In this document: piece by piece, positions 42,640 through 54,541 of the stretch
Layout of the letters: each line of letters starts with the position of its first letter
Position numbering within the stretch: the first letter of the stretch is position 1
Assembly (NCBI GenBank): GCA_029204225.1
Contig: CM055106.1
Coordinates: 37,533,923 to 37,597,922 of the forward strand
DNA length: 64,000 nucleotides
Reading direction: 5' to 3'
Origin: Diphasiastrum complanatum
Lineage: Eukaryota; Streptophyta; Lycopodiopsida; Lycopodiales; Lycopodiaceae
The notes under the pieces: generated by a model
Databases searched by the model: none
Seen by the model: only the letters and a program-made list of their open reading frames with translations
What the model was told of the DNA's origin: nothing
Made by a program: the position numbers and the translations under genes

Positions 42640-43259
42640 TGTCTCCCAAATCTTCTATCAAAACTAAAGTTAGACCTCTTTCATAGGAATTGTCATATCT
42701 TTTTCAATTTTTGATCAAATTGGTTACAAATTGACTCAAAATCAAGCTAAGACAGAGACCTACAATTCTATAGAATTGAAGTCATAAGATTCAACCAAAA
42801 TTATAGCCAAAAATGAAAGTAAATAGACTGTAAAAATTTTCACTAACTGAAATTGGAAAGAAAACACTAAAATGGCCATAACTTGGCCATCATAGCTTCA
42901 AATGAGAAAATCTCAGTACCTCGAAAAGCTGAAAGAGAGATCTATTGATCTACAAGAAGAAACTACACAAAATATAAAGATTAAATGATCAAAAATTGAA
43001 TCAAAACTTGCTCGAAAAACTAGAAAAAGAAACTCTACCAAACTTGACAAAATCCACCAAATCTGACGGGGAAAGGATCAAATGCTCTTATACCAAAATT
43101 TTCATGTGCCAACCTTAGCATTCAAACATCTAGTCCATTCATTAACATCGAATTATAATAAAAATACAAGAAATCAAAAAAATAGGCCAAAAAAAAAAAA
43201 ACTAGACAAATGTAGCAAAACTTCACCAAATTAGGCAAAGTAAGGTATCATTATTCACG
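42640..43259. other. AT-rich segment between broken LTR and copia pol
   Basis: There is no gene. The sequence resembles degraded retroelement DNA and joins the broken LTR at 42639 with no visible terminal motif. Confidence 0.4.
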
Positions 43260-43978
43260 ATTATTAATCATTCAAAGGATAGGGGCCTGATTCTAGAACA
43301 TGATCTTGTAATGAACACGATTAACATAAGCAAAGATATAATCTCTGATGAGATGCATAGGTATGAAGATAAAGAACATGCAGGTGATGAAAGCATCAAG
43401 AGAATTCTCACAATCTTGGAAGAAGAAGACGAAAAAAATGCTCTACAGGTTGATGCAAACGAAGATGAAGTTTGAGAGGGTGAGTATGAGAGGACAACAC
43501 CTATACAAGAGCCTAAGGGAAGGTACTTGCCCATAGGAGCAGCAAAGGAGAAACCAGTTGGAAGTAAGACACATTACTTGGACACTCCTTGGGACACATA
43601 CTCTCCACGAAGTGTATCATCTGAGTCTAAGATGCCAAAATGGTGTGAAAATATCATGAAGGACGCAAAGCTAAATCAACTAGGATTTAGCACGGAAGAA
43701 GAAGTGAGAAGATCAACGCGGGAAATGACGACTCTCGGTCGCTATCTTGTGAACTATGCCCTAATGAGTAACATTTTAAAGTGTCGAGAGCCATCACAAA
43801 GAGTGGCAAAGGGCAATTGAAGAGGAGATGTAGTCTATCCACAAACATGGTACGTGTGGGACTTAGTTGATCTACCACTTGGAAAGAAACCCATTGACAA
43901 CAAATGGGTGTTTAGAACAAAGTTTCATGCGGATGACACGATAGCAAAACATAAGGCACATTTAGTAGTGAAGGGCTA
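43260..43978 (+). pseudogene. Ty1/copia pol, 5' part of reverse transcriptase (split by insertion)
   Basis: The integrase-RT linker (acidic, with KMPKWCENIMKDAK) is followed by the start of copia reverse transcriptase: LPLGKKPIDNKWVF near 43888, then FHADDTIAKHKAHLVVKG up to 43978. A frameshift separates the linker from the RT start near 43820. The coding sequence is cut by the LTR array at 43979 and continues at 50665 in the same frame sense after the GGCTA duplication. Confidence 0.8.
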
Positions 43979-46900
43979 TGTAGCGCAGACATCCCAAAGG
44001 GAGCCGGGAACCACGACTTAGCTTCCCAGCCTTCAACTCTTGCCGTCCAAAGCCACTTGACATACAAGCAGCCAACTCGCCAACAATGATTGGACTTAAC
44101 CAACTGGAAGTTCAGAAACCAACATTGAGATCCAACCTGGCGCCATGCCAGATCGGGGGTCCCGATGTGGGTGACTTCCCTCCAAGCAAGCCGCCCGACA
44201 TGCATCAAACTTAACCAACTCGAAGCTTCGTTACAAACGAGTAACATCCATTCCAAGCAAGCGGTCTGACTTACATCAGACTTAACCAACTGAAAGCTTC
44301 GTCACGAGCGCTGGAAGCCAACCTGGCGCCACGCCAGACTGGACAGCCATAAACAGGTAACATCCACCCAAGCAAGCCATCCAACTCAGCCGACAGGTTA
44401 GAGCCCGTTCCCCAAGGGCTTAACCCATTCACGTTCATGCAAAGAACACTCAGAACCACAAGCTGGCGTCCAGGGGTACGACCCTCAGCTATGTGCCAAA
44501 TTAAAAAGTTTGAAGCGGCCTTACAACTGGCGCTTTTACCGAACACTAAAACCCAGAAGGTAATCAGAGTTAGTTTGAGAAAAATCTCACTTTATTCATA
44601 AATCTGAGAAGCTTACATTTCAAGTGTGTGACCGACCCTAGTCTCCAGGGCGCTGGCATGCCAAGGCGAGTGCCAGGACAACATTCCAGCAAGGGAGGCT
44701 GAGACTTGGTTGGAGCTCGCCCTGAGTCGCAACCCGCACTCCCCTATAGTATTGGTGGGATTCGCCACCTCCCCTCATACCAAGTACTCTAACCAAGCTT
44801 GTAAAGCACGTTTTTTCTCTCTAGGATTTTCTCTCTCTAGAAAGTCATTTTCTCTCTCCAGGCTTCCTTTAATCATGCCTAGATCGTGTGAGGTGATTGC
44901 ACATTGATCTGAGCTCTCTGATCTTCGCTAGAACCGATCAAAGATTTTCAGCCATAGGAACTAGGCGCCGGCTGGGTTCTGGTCACAGTGGCGCCAACGG
45001 CGTTGGCGCCGGGAGCAGCAGGGATGCTGTTGGTGCCGGGGATGATGCTGGCGCCAAAGTTGGCCGTCCCAAATGAAGACCAAATGCTCCATAGAAGATC
45101 TCCCCTGAAATTGCCCTTTCCAACTTTTGACTTCCTACTTGCGTCTGGTGGGCGTTGTCGCAAATGAAACTAACCCAAGAAACAGGCTAGCCATCCATCC
45201 TTTGCAAACATTGAGTCGTTTCGTTGCCGTTCACGTGCGAGTACTTGAGCTGCAAATCCGCCCCACAGATTCTATAGTCCTCTTTGTTTGATGGTATCAA
45301 CCTTCAAAAGAAAGGTTCCTTCTCGAGCCATCAGCTCCTTGTATCACAAGCAATCATGCAAACCAGGTAAAGCACGAGTGCTAAGACTCACCACGAATAC
45401 ATGCAAGCAAGACACTCAGGCAGGTTTACTAATAGGTAACAAAGACAAGGTCCTCCTTTGAGATGGTCCTGCCAACGGACCTTTGCCTGGCCGCGCCCAT
45501 ACAGATTGATCACAAAATCAGCCCACATAGGACACCTCTCCAACTATCCGTGCTTTCACCATTAAGCAGCACATTGCCTCAGTCACGTCCCACCACTTTT
45601 TGATCGATAGCCCTTATAGCTAAACGATCGGCAGCTATCCCACATCGGCAGCTAACCACCCATGCTTTACAACCGAATTCGAGCAGCATCTCTGTATCAA
45701 TGATTAACCCGTACAGTTCGAATATGTCGCTCCGCACCCCACAAGGCACAGACCGTGCTTACACCAACCTCATGGCAGCACTCTACCTCATCTGTCCTAC
45801 ATGCAGACAGCGCCAGGTCCGAATCGCGAGAACTGACCGTGCTTACACCTCAAGGGCAGCACCTTGACTCATCAAGTTCCTCGTTTTGCCGACCACCCCG
45901 ACCGTGGACGCACCCGTGCTTACACTATGGACAACACATTGCACAACAGTTGTCTTGATGAATCCCAAACAATGGCCATTTTTGTGAGATCCGCATAGCT
46001 GACCGGCCAGTCGGCTCTGATACCACATGTAGCGCAGGCATCCCAAAGGGAGCCGAGAACCACGACTTAGCTTCTCAGTCTTCAACTTTTGCCGTCCAAA
46101 AGAACTTGACATACAAGCAGCCAACTCGCCAACAAAGATCGGACTTAACCAATTAGAAGTTCGAAAACCAACATTGAGATGCAACCTGGCGCCCTGCCAG
46201 ATTGGGGTCCCGATGTGGGTGACTTCCCTCCAAGCAAGCCGCCCGACATACATCAAACTTAACCAACTCGAAGCTTCATTACAAATGAGTAACATCCATT
46301 CCAAGCAAGTGGTCTGACTTACATCAGACTTAACCAACTGAAAGCTTCGTCACGAGCGCTGGAAGCCAACCTGGCGCCATGCCAGACTGGACAGCCATAA
46401 ACAAGTAACTTCCACCCAAGCAAGCCATCCAACTCAGCCGACAGGTTAGAGCCCGTTCCTCAAGAGCTTAATCCATTCACGTTCATGCAAGGAACACTCA
46501 GAACCACAAGCCGCGACAGATATGGAGACAACCGGTTCCTGGACCAAATGGTCCCGACAGCATACCATGGCGCCACGGACAGAATGGTCCCGACGGCATA
46601 CCGCTGGCGTCCCGGGATACGACCCTCGGCTATGTGCCAAATTAAAAAGTTTGAAGCGGCCTTACAACTGGCGCTTTTACCGAACACTGAAACCCAGAAG
46701 GTAATCAGAGTTAGTTTGAGAAAAATCTCACTTTATTTATAAATCTGAGAAGGTTACATTTCAAGTGTGTGACCGACCCTAGTCTCCAGGGCGCTGGCAT
46801 GCCAAGGCGAGTGCCAGGACAACATTCCAGCAAGGGAGACTGAGACTTGGTTGGAGCTCGCCCTGAGTCGCAACCCGCACTCCCCTATAGTATTGGTGGG

Positions 46901-49900
46901 ATTCGCCACCTCCCCTCATACCAAGTACTCTAACCAAGCTTGTAAAGCACGTTTTTTCTCTCTAGGATTTTCTCTCTCTAGAAAGTCATTTTCTCTCTCC
47001 AGGCTTCCTTAAATCATGCCTAGATCGTGTGAGGTGATTGCACATAGATCTGAGCTCTCTGGATTTCGCTAGAACCGATCAAAGATTTTCAGCCATAAGA
47101 ACTTGGCGGCGGCTGGATTCTAGTCACAGTGGCGCCGGGAGCAGCAGGGGCGCTGCTGGCCCCGGGGACAATACTGGGGCCGATGGCGCCAGAAGTAAGA
47201 CTTGTAAAGATAACTTTAGAACATCCACCCCACCTTTATAAAATCTGATGTCCTGATTAGATGTCATATTAAAGTAAAGGTGTCTCCCAATTAAAAGTAA
47301 CTATACATTTGATCTACTTGGCACAGTACTCAATTTACTGGCCACTTTTTATTAACATTGAAGCTGGCATACCACAAGTCGGAGGCTAAGCTCTTTGTAC
47401 TGAAAAATTACTTAACTTGAAAATATCACTTTGTCTGGAAAAAGCGTAGGTTTTATATCACTTTCGTAAAACCCAAGAACCTTATTAGCTGGTGACAGAG
47501 GCCTTTCTGTGAAATGTTCGCCCCTGTCGCTTTTGATTTTGACTTTGGAACTCCTTTGAGCTCTTGATTTGTCCTTGATGTACTTTGTGTTGAGCTCCCT
47601 GAGCTACAGATTTGATCAATTTCGCACAGGTATCAGGGAGCCAAAGGATTTATCGTTTGATTGCCCACTTTATGGTCCACTTTGTGCCTTGTTGCTTTCG
47701 CGTCTGGATTTCTCTCCTTGTCCCAGCCCGATCTTGATACTTTTCTTTCTTGGCTTTTTAAGGTAGGCAAAGATTGAGTACTCCGCAATGCACCTCTCAC
47801 TTAGCTTGAAGTAGCTCTTTGAATCAGCCCAAATGTAACCATTCACCTCGTGGAAAGCCAAAGGGTCGCACCAGTTTGATCCGCATCCGAACTATCTCTT
47901 CGCGTTTGTTTGAAGCACCATGTCCGTCGCGCAAAACTTGACTTTCACAATTCCATCATTGGTGAGTTGCCTCACAGTCAAAACAAGAAGTGTACATCGA
48001 GCTTGGCTTCAAGTAGCTCTCTTTGAATCAGAAACATGCACCCAGAGTTTGCACTAGTCCGATCTAAACACGAACTGTCCCTTAGCGTCCGTTCGAAATA
48101 CCAAGTCTCTCATGCAAGACTCAACTTTCACAGTTCTTTCATTGATCAGCTGCCTTACACGTAACACAAGCCAGCGTACTCATATGTTTCCTCATCATTG
48201 TTTGTCCAGAGAAAGCCTATAACAAACTTTCCATTCCGCAACAAAAACTTGTCAACTTATTAGGTCCAAAGTTCGCCAGTCTCCTCGTGTGAGTATGGCT
48301 AGGTCACCTTGAATTTGCCCCCGTTTTGATCAACTTTCATTCAAAATTTGTCCCAAGAGAGAGGTGTGTGTGATAGTTCCCCTCCTGCTTATAAAATCAG
48401 CTGACCAGACTTATAGTAGAGTTCTTTGGACACAAAGCCTTTCCAACACTTTGCTTCCCATCTGCTAGGATTATGGCTCGATCCAACTTGTTGCCAATCT
48501 CTGAAGAGGATCCTAGTCTTTCCCCTTTGAGGAAAAACCCAACTGACATTGGATATCACCCATGCTCAGTGAGTTTCAGCTCAGAAGGTGGCCATCCCAA
48601 GTGAAAACCAACCGCTCCATAGAAGATCTCCCCTGAAATTGCCCTTTCCAACTTTTGACTTCCTGCTTGCGTCTGGTGGGCGTTGTCGCAAATGAAACTA
48701 ACCCAAGAAACATGATAGCCATCATCCTTTGCAAACATTGAGTCGTTTCGTTGTCGTTCACGTGCGAGTACTTGAACTGCAAATCCGTCCCATAGATTCT
48801 GTAGTCCTCTTTGTTTGATGGTATCAACCTTCAAAAGAAAGGTTCCTTCTCGAGCCATCAGCTCCTAGCAATCATGCAAACCAGGTAAAGCACGAGTACT
48901 AAGACTCACCACGAATACATGCAAGCAAGACACTCAGGCAGGTTTACTAACAGGTAACAAAGACAAGATCCTCCTTTGAGATGGTCCTGCCAACGGACCT
49001 TTGCCTGGCCGCGCCCATACAGATTGATCACAGGATCAGCCCAGATAGGACACCCCTCCAACTATCCGTGCTTTCACCATTAAGCAGCACATTGCCTCAG
49101 TCACGTCCCACCACTTTTTGATCGATAGCCCTTATAGCTAAACGTTCGGCAGCTATCCCGCACTGGCAGCTAACCACCCGTGCTTTACACCCGAATTCGA
49201 GCAGCATCTCTGTATCAATGGTTAACCCGTACAGTTCGAATATGTCGCCCTGCACCCACAAGGTATAGACCGTGCTTTCACCTACCTAGACAGCAATTTG
49301 CCTCATCCGTCCTACGTGCAGACAGCGCCAGGCCCGAACCGCGAGAACTGACCGTGCTTACACCTCAAGGGCAACACCTTGACTCATCAAGTCCCCCGTT
49401 CTGCCGACCACCCCGACCGTGGACGCACCCGTGCTTACACTGTGGGCAGCACCTTGCACAACAGTTGTCTTGATGAACTCCAAATAGTGGCCATTTTCGT
49501 GAGATCCGCATAGCTGACCGGCCAGTCGGCTTTGATACCACATGTAGCGCAGGCATCTCAAAGGGAGCCGGGAACCACGACTTAGATTCCCAGCCTTCAA
49601 CTCTTGCCGTCCAAATGCACTTGACATACAAGCAGCGAACTCGCCAACAACGATCAGACTTAACCAACTGGAAGTTCGAAAACCAACATTGAGATCCAAC
49701 TTTGGGCCATGCCAGATCGGGGGTCCCGATGTGGGTGACTTCCCTCCAAGCAAGCCGCCCGACATACATCAAACTTAACCAACTCGAAGCTTCATTACAA
49801 ACGAGTAACATCCATTCCAAGCAAGTGGCCTGACTTACATCAGACTTAACCAACTGAAAGCTTCGTCACGAGCGGTGGAAGCCAACCTGGCGCCATGCTA

Positions 49901-50664
49901 GACTGGACAGCCATAAACAAGTAACTTCTATCCAAGCAAGCCATCCAACTCAGCCGACATGTTAGAGCCCGTTCCCCAAGAGCTTAACCCATTCACATTC
50001 ATGCAAGGAACACTCAAAACCACAAGCCGCGACAGATATGGAGACAACCAGTTCTTGGACCAGATGGTCCCAACAACATACCGCTGGCGCCACGGACAGA
50101 ATAGTCTCGACGGCATACCGCTGGAGTCCCGGGAGACGACCCTCAGCTATGTGCCAAATTAAAAAGTTTGAAGCGGCCTTACAACTGGTGCTTTTACCGA
50201 ACACTGAACCCAGAAGGTAATCAGAGTTAGTTTGAGGAAAATCCCACTTTATTGATAAATCTGAGAAGGTTACATTTCAAGTGTGTGACCGACCCTAGTC
50301 TCCGGGGCGCTGGCATGCCAAGGCGAGTGCCAGGACAACATTCCAGCAAGGGAGACTGAGACTTGGTTGGAGCTCGCCCTGAGTCGCAACCCGCACTCCC
50401 CTATAGTATTGGTGGGATTCGCGACCTCCCCTCATACCAAGTACTCTACCCAGGGTGGTAAAGCACGTTTTTTTCTCTCTAGGATTTTCTCTCTAAAAAG
50501 TCATTTTCTCTCTCTAGAATTTATTGATCCCCAAGCTTCCTTTAATCATGCCTAGATCGTGTGAGGTGATTGCACATCGATCTGAGCTCTCTGGACTTCG
50601 CTAGAACCGATCTAAGATTTTCAGCCATGCCGGAAGTCAGGCTTGTAAACGTAACTTTACAACA
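43979..50664 (-). mobile_element. Three-LTR tandem array of the non-coding LTR element
   Basis: Flanked by an exact 5-bp target duplication GGCTA (43974-43978 and 50665-50669). Read on the minus strand: LTR 50664-49543, primer-binding site 49540-49529, interior to 47224 with the purine tract at 47240-47224, LTR 47223-46028, a second primer-binding site 46025-46014, a shortened interior 46013-45061, and a third LTR from about 45060 to 43979 lacking its first bases. The shared middle LTR is what unequal recombination between two copies gives. A frame of 100 codons (48858-48556, MAREGTFLLK...) is open only in this copy and is broken in the others. Confidence 0.9.
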
Positions 50665-50782
50665 GGCTATGAGCAAAACAAAGGAATTGACTACGAAGAG
50701 ACATTTGCTCTCGTGGCTAAGCGGACTACTGTTACATATCTATGTAACTGGCAGTACTTCGGACTCCTACAGGTCCATTTAG
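50665..50782 (+). pseudogene. Ty1/copia reverse transcriptase, continuation
   Basis: After the GGCTA duplication the frame continues with the copia motif IDYEETFALVAK, and then breaks off at about 50782 where an LTR-like TGTTGGGGGC begins. It is the right part of the target into which the three-LTR array inserted. Confidence 0.8.
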
Positions 50783-51621
50783 TGTTGGGGGCTAAACGAC
50801 AAATTACCCATTGGATAAGGGATACCCTTAGGAATAAGGGTAGGTGTCTTAGATTAAGTGTCCTTGGATAATGGTAGTAAGGTGTCTATACCTTGGATGG
50901 AGGTATGGAACCGAGAGAGGTATTAGAAAGTCATTGGATGACTATTTTTTTCTAAACCTTGCGTCTCAACCTTGAACCATATCACTTTATTGGTCTTGGA
51001 CCAAAGTATACTTGCACAACTTGGGCAATGGGTCCTAGTGGGAGGGCGCCCTCCCAAAGGGTCCATTGAGTTTCAAGTCCCACAAGAATAGCAATCAAAG
51101 AATCATAAGTTATGGAAGTTGTCTGATGACCTTCCATAAGCCTATGAAGGCTCCTGAACTCCTCTAGGCCTCTCTTTTCTCATTGGTTATGCATGGAACT
51201 CCATAGTGTATTGGAGGGTGCCAATTGCCAACTATATAAGGGGAGTAGGGCGCCCATTTGGAGGGAGAGAGATATCTTTTGCTTGTATTGCTTATGCTCT
51301 AGTGTGGCTACTAGTGTGTAGAGTACTTTCTTGTGTGTAGTATGTTAAGGGTTTGGATCTTGCTTATGGTATGGGACATAAGTAGGGTTTGGATCTTGAG
51401 TATGCTATGGGCTTGTTATATATCTTTGTGTTTAAAGAGTAGGGACGCAAATGGAGGAGAGATACTTGGAGGCTTGCAGATCCTTACTTGCAAGTGGAAG
51501 CATCCTAGCTTGGAGTTGGGAAAGCATCTTGGAGCTTGCAAGTTTCTTGGAGGACATTTGGAGGTTCTACGTTGGATTTGGAGGACATTCTCACATTTAC
51601 TTGTTAAAGTGGTATCAGAGC
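50783..51621 (+). mobile_element. LTR-like sequence with TATA box and primer-binding site
   Basis: TGTTGGGGGC begins at 50783, a TATA-like ACTATATAAGG lies near 51232, and TGGTATCAGAGC is at 51610-51621. This is the layout of a 5' LTR of roughly 820 bp and its primer-binding site. The exact LTR end before the site is not a clean CA, so its boundary is uncertain. The interior is lost at the block B junction. Confidence 0.55.
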
Positions 51622-52044
51622 TAGACAAAGGATGGTAACCTTTCTAATCTTCTTCATGTTCTATTAAGATCACCAACTAAATTTTCTTTTGGGAAAGATT
51701 ATTGGCTTTTCTAGTGGTAGGAAGCTTGTAGTTCAAGTACCCAATGAATTTAGTTCTTTTTGGAAGAAGTAGTGATGCTTATAGAATTGTTTAGGGGCTG
51801 ATTTTTGATCATATTAGAGAAGTTTTGAAATGGTCTTTGAGTTTTTAAAAGTTAAAAAACAAAAAAGATATGTGGGATGGAGAGGAATTCTTCCTCTACA
51901 TACCAAACTTTTTTTTTGCAAAAAGATGATTCTAGCTATGTGTTGTGATCAAAACTAGTGTTTTTTTTTGCATAAATGAAGTGTTTGAAGTTTTGATTTT
52001 CATTTTGAAGTTCTATTTTTCAGACCTGTAAATCTAAAAATCAG
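51622..52044. other. Retroelement leader remnant
   Basis: AT-rich, with T runs near 51910 and 51960 and no coding frame. It ends at the edge of inverted block B. Confidence 0.35.
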
Positions 52045-54541
52045 ATCCATATATAAATACATTTTGCCAAAATGTAGTTTTGCGTTTGCGCAAGGCAAGG
52101 CTCCAAAGTATATTGTAGGTCCCTTAAAGCATACCTAATAGATCTATAGTAGCAAATTCTAAAACTATCTAGCATATTCGGCTTTCATTTCAAAATTTCA
52201 CCCCTTTTATGATATTTGTCACACACCAAGTGCTATACTCATTGCCACTTGTCAACGTACAGGTGGTGGATTGGTAGGTGACACATATTGCCATATAATT
52301 TGGACGTTTGATGACGATGTTCATGTATGTGGCTACTTTTTCTCATTTCCTCAATCAATGTCTTTCAAGGGCACGCGAGACTTTCAAGTCCTAAAATAAC
52401 AATAGACCATATAACAAATAGTCGTTGAGATGTTCCCAACTAGCAGCTGAGCACATGGTGACCATCCAAGCGTGAGGGTGCATGTACGTTAAATATCTTC
52501 CCATGGCAACTCGAACACGTGGTGACCATCCAAGTGGGTGAGTGTAACATATGTTGTGGCCATTAAGTCCCCGTTAGCTTTTGAAGGATGTTGCCAGATC
52601 TTGCTACAAGCCGGGAGAGCCATTGGCCTGGTAGAAATTGAAGCCTGTCACTATTTGTATGTGTTGCCACATACTATCAATCTACCAGTAAAGGGTTGCA
52701 CGATGGCCAACATCGAAGTTCATGGGTGTAAAATTATCGTGCCATTAAGCAGGGTCAAGCTACTTAACCATGCTTAAGAGTGATGTTAAAATGTTGGATT
52801 TTTTATAAGGTTAATTTGAAACTTTTTTTTTTTTCCAAGCAAAGTTTTCATTTTTGTCATGTCCAACTCTCCATGCCTCACTTCCTGATGCATGGAGTGA
52901 TGGGTTCAACTTTTCCCTTTTCAATTGTACTACTTCCTTCCATCTCTAGTAATTTCCAGTATATAAGTAGAGACTAGACTGTTTTGTTGCATGCGTGCTT
53001 GAGTGAGTGATGGCTATGGCAGGTGAGATGGATTCATGGAAACTGCTGCCTCGTCCCAAGATTGAGAAGAAGGGCCAAAGGCTTGCAGTGGTGGTTCTGG
53101 ATGGATGTGGAGAGCACTCACCTGATCAATCCAATGCCATTCATGTTGCTGCTACACCAACCATGGACTCTCTCAAACAGGTTGCCCTCACAATGCCACT
53201 GCATTAGTGCTTGTGAAAAATCTTCCCAATTGTTGAATTGGGTATTATACTATCGGTTTGAAGCTTGACTTTCATTCTAGTGTTTTACTGACTGCATTGT
53301 TTGATTGTGGGTTTTAATAATGTTGGCTTGAAATTATTTTGGAAGCACTGCCTCAAAACATGCTTTGCAGAATTCTGATGACTCAGCAGCTTTTATCCAC
53401 CATAAGTAGTATTGATGAGAACTTTTGATGCGATTTGTTACTTAAGACGAGGGAAAATCATTTGCAATTTAACTGCTTCTCTGCAGCAGCATCCAGTTCG
53501 GGATGTATTCTTGTATTATCTCCAAGTTTTGAAGTTTGTGAATTCCATTTGCAATGAACTTGCTTTTCTGCAGCTCAGCCATTATAGTATTATGTAGCAG
53601 CATCCACTTCAGGCATGTATGGCTGTAAAATTTCTAAGTCTCTGTAAAGGTGGGACGGCGAGGCCTAGCCTTTTATTAAAAATAGCTCTATCAGGTTGGA
53701 GGAAATTGGGTTATTAAGTCTTATGTTAATTGAGTTCAAGCCTCTTATTATGCTTGCTTGTACAGCGCAACTGGATGAAGCAACATCATGAATTGTCTAA
53801 GATTCAATGCGGTGTTGCGAAGGCAAATAGGTTGTGATCACGAGCATCTGAGAATTATCTCTGGATAATTCCTGATCTGCTTGTAAAATTCGGAAATAGC
53901 ATAGTGGTGGTAATCTAAGGTTTTGTGTTAGCTTTATTTTTCTATTTGAGGATCCCATTGCGATCAAGATTCATTGGGCGTTGCCTGCACTTCTATCATC
54001 TTCACCTAGCTTTCGGCCTTCTTCAATTCGCATGCCATCCAGCTACCCTCAGTTGTATATACTTGTAGACAATCTTACATTTTTCCTTTACATGATGAGG
54101 GCTATTTCACACACAAGGGGGGCCAATACTAATGGTGAGGGCTGGGCCACATGTTGGAGGTTGACTCCGGTGGCATCCTCCTGAAATGAGGGGGTGAGCC
54201 ACATGTCAGAGGTATCGCCTACCTCCGACATCTTCAGAGGGAGGAAAATGGAGGGAAAATTTGTGGAGGTAGGAAGGAGGCTGCCTCCGGCCTCCTGAGC
54301 TTGACTTTATCAACCTCCTCCAACCTCCGGAGGGTATCTATTGCCTCCAAAGGCAGGAGAGAATCTAAGGAGAATATTTTGGCCTGCCTCCTCCATGCCA
54401 TGTGGCCTTGGTGTGAGTCACACTTTTACCCCTCCCCCCTGCCGTTGAGCATTAAAGGCACTGCCCTGGGTTTGGCCCCAGCACACTGTTATCGCACCAC
54501 GTGGCACGGGTAGGGGCAGGCAGAAAATTGGGTTTTCACGG
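52045..54541. repeat. Duplicated block B, right copy (inverted)
   Basis: The reverse complement of 6657-9193. Its right edge is CCGTGAAAACCC read on the minus strand, immediately next to the TG of the LTR at 54542. The left edge lies at the ATCCATATATAAA phrase, which equals the edge next to the copia fragment in the left copy. Confidence 0.9.
53010..53180 (+). pseudogene. First exon of cofactor-independent phosphoglycerate mutase, inverted copy
   Basis: The ATG at 53010 opens 57 codons ending in CAG before a GT donor at 53181, as in the left copy. Three residues differ from the left copy: a His to Arg (LLPRP), the Trp of VLDGWGE is Cys, and a Phe after PDQ is Ser. Loss of that Trp suggests relaxed constraint. 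No other mutase exon follows. Unlike the left copy, this exon lies upstream of ACR3 on the same strand. Confidence 0.8.
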
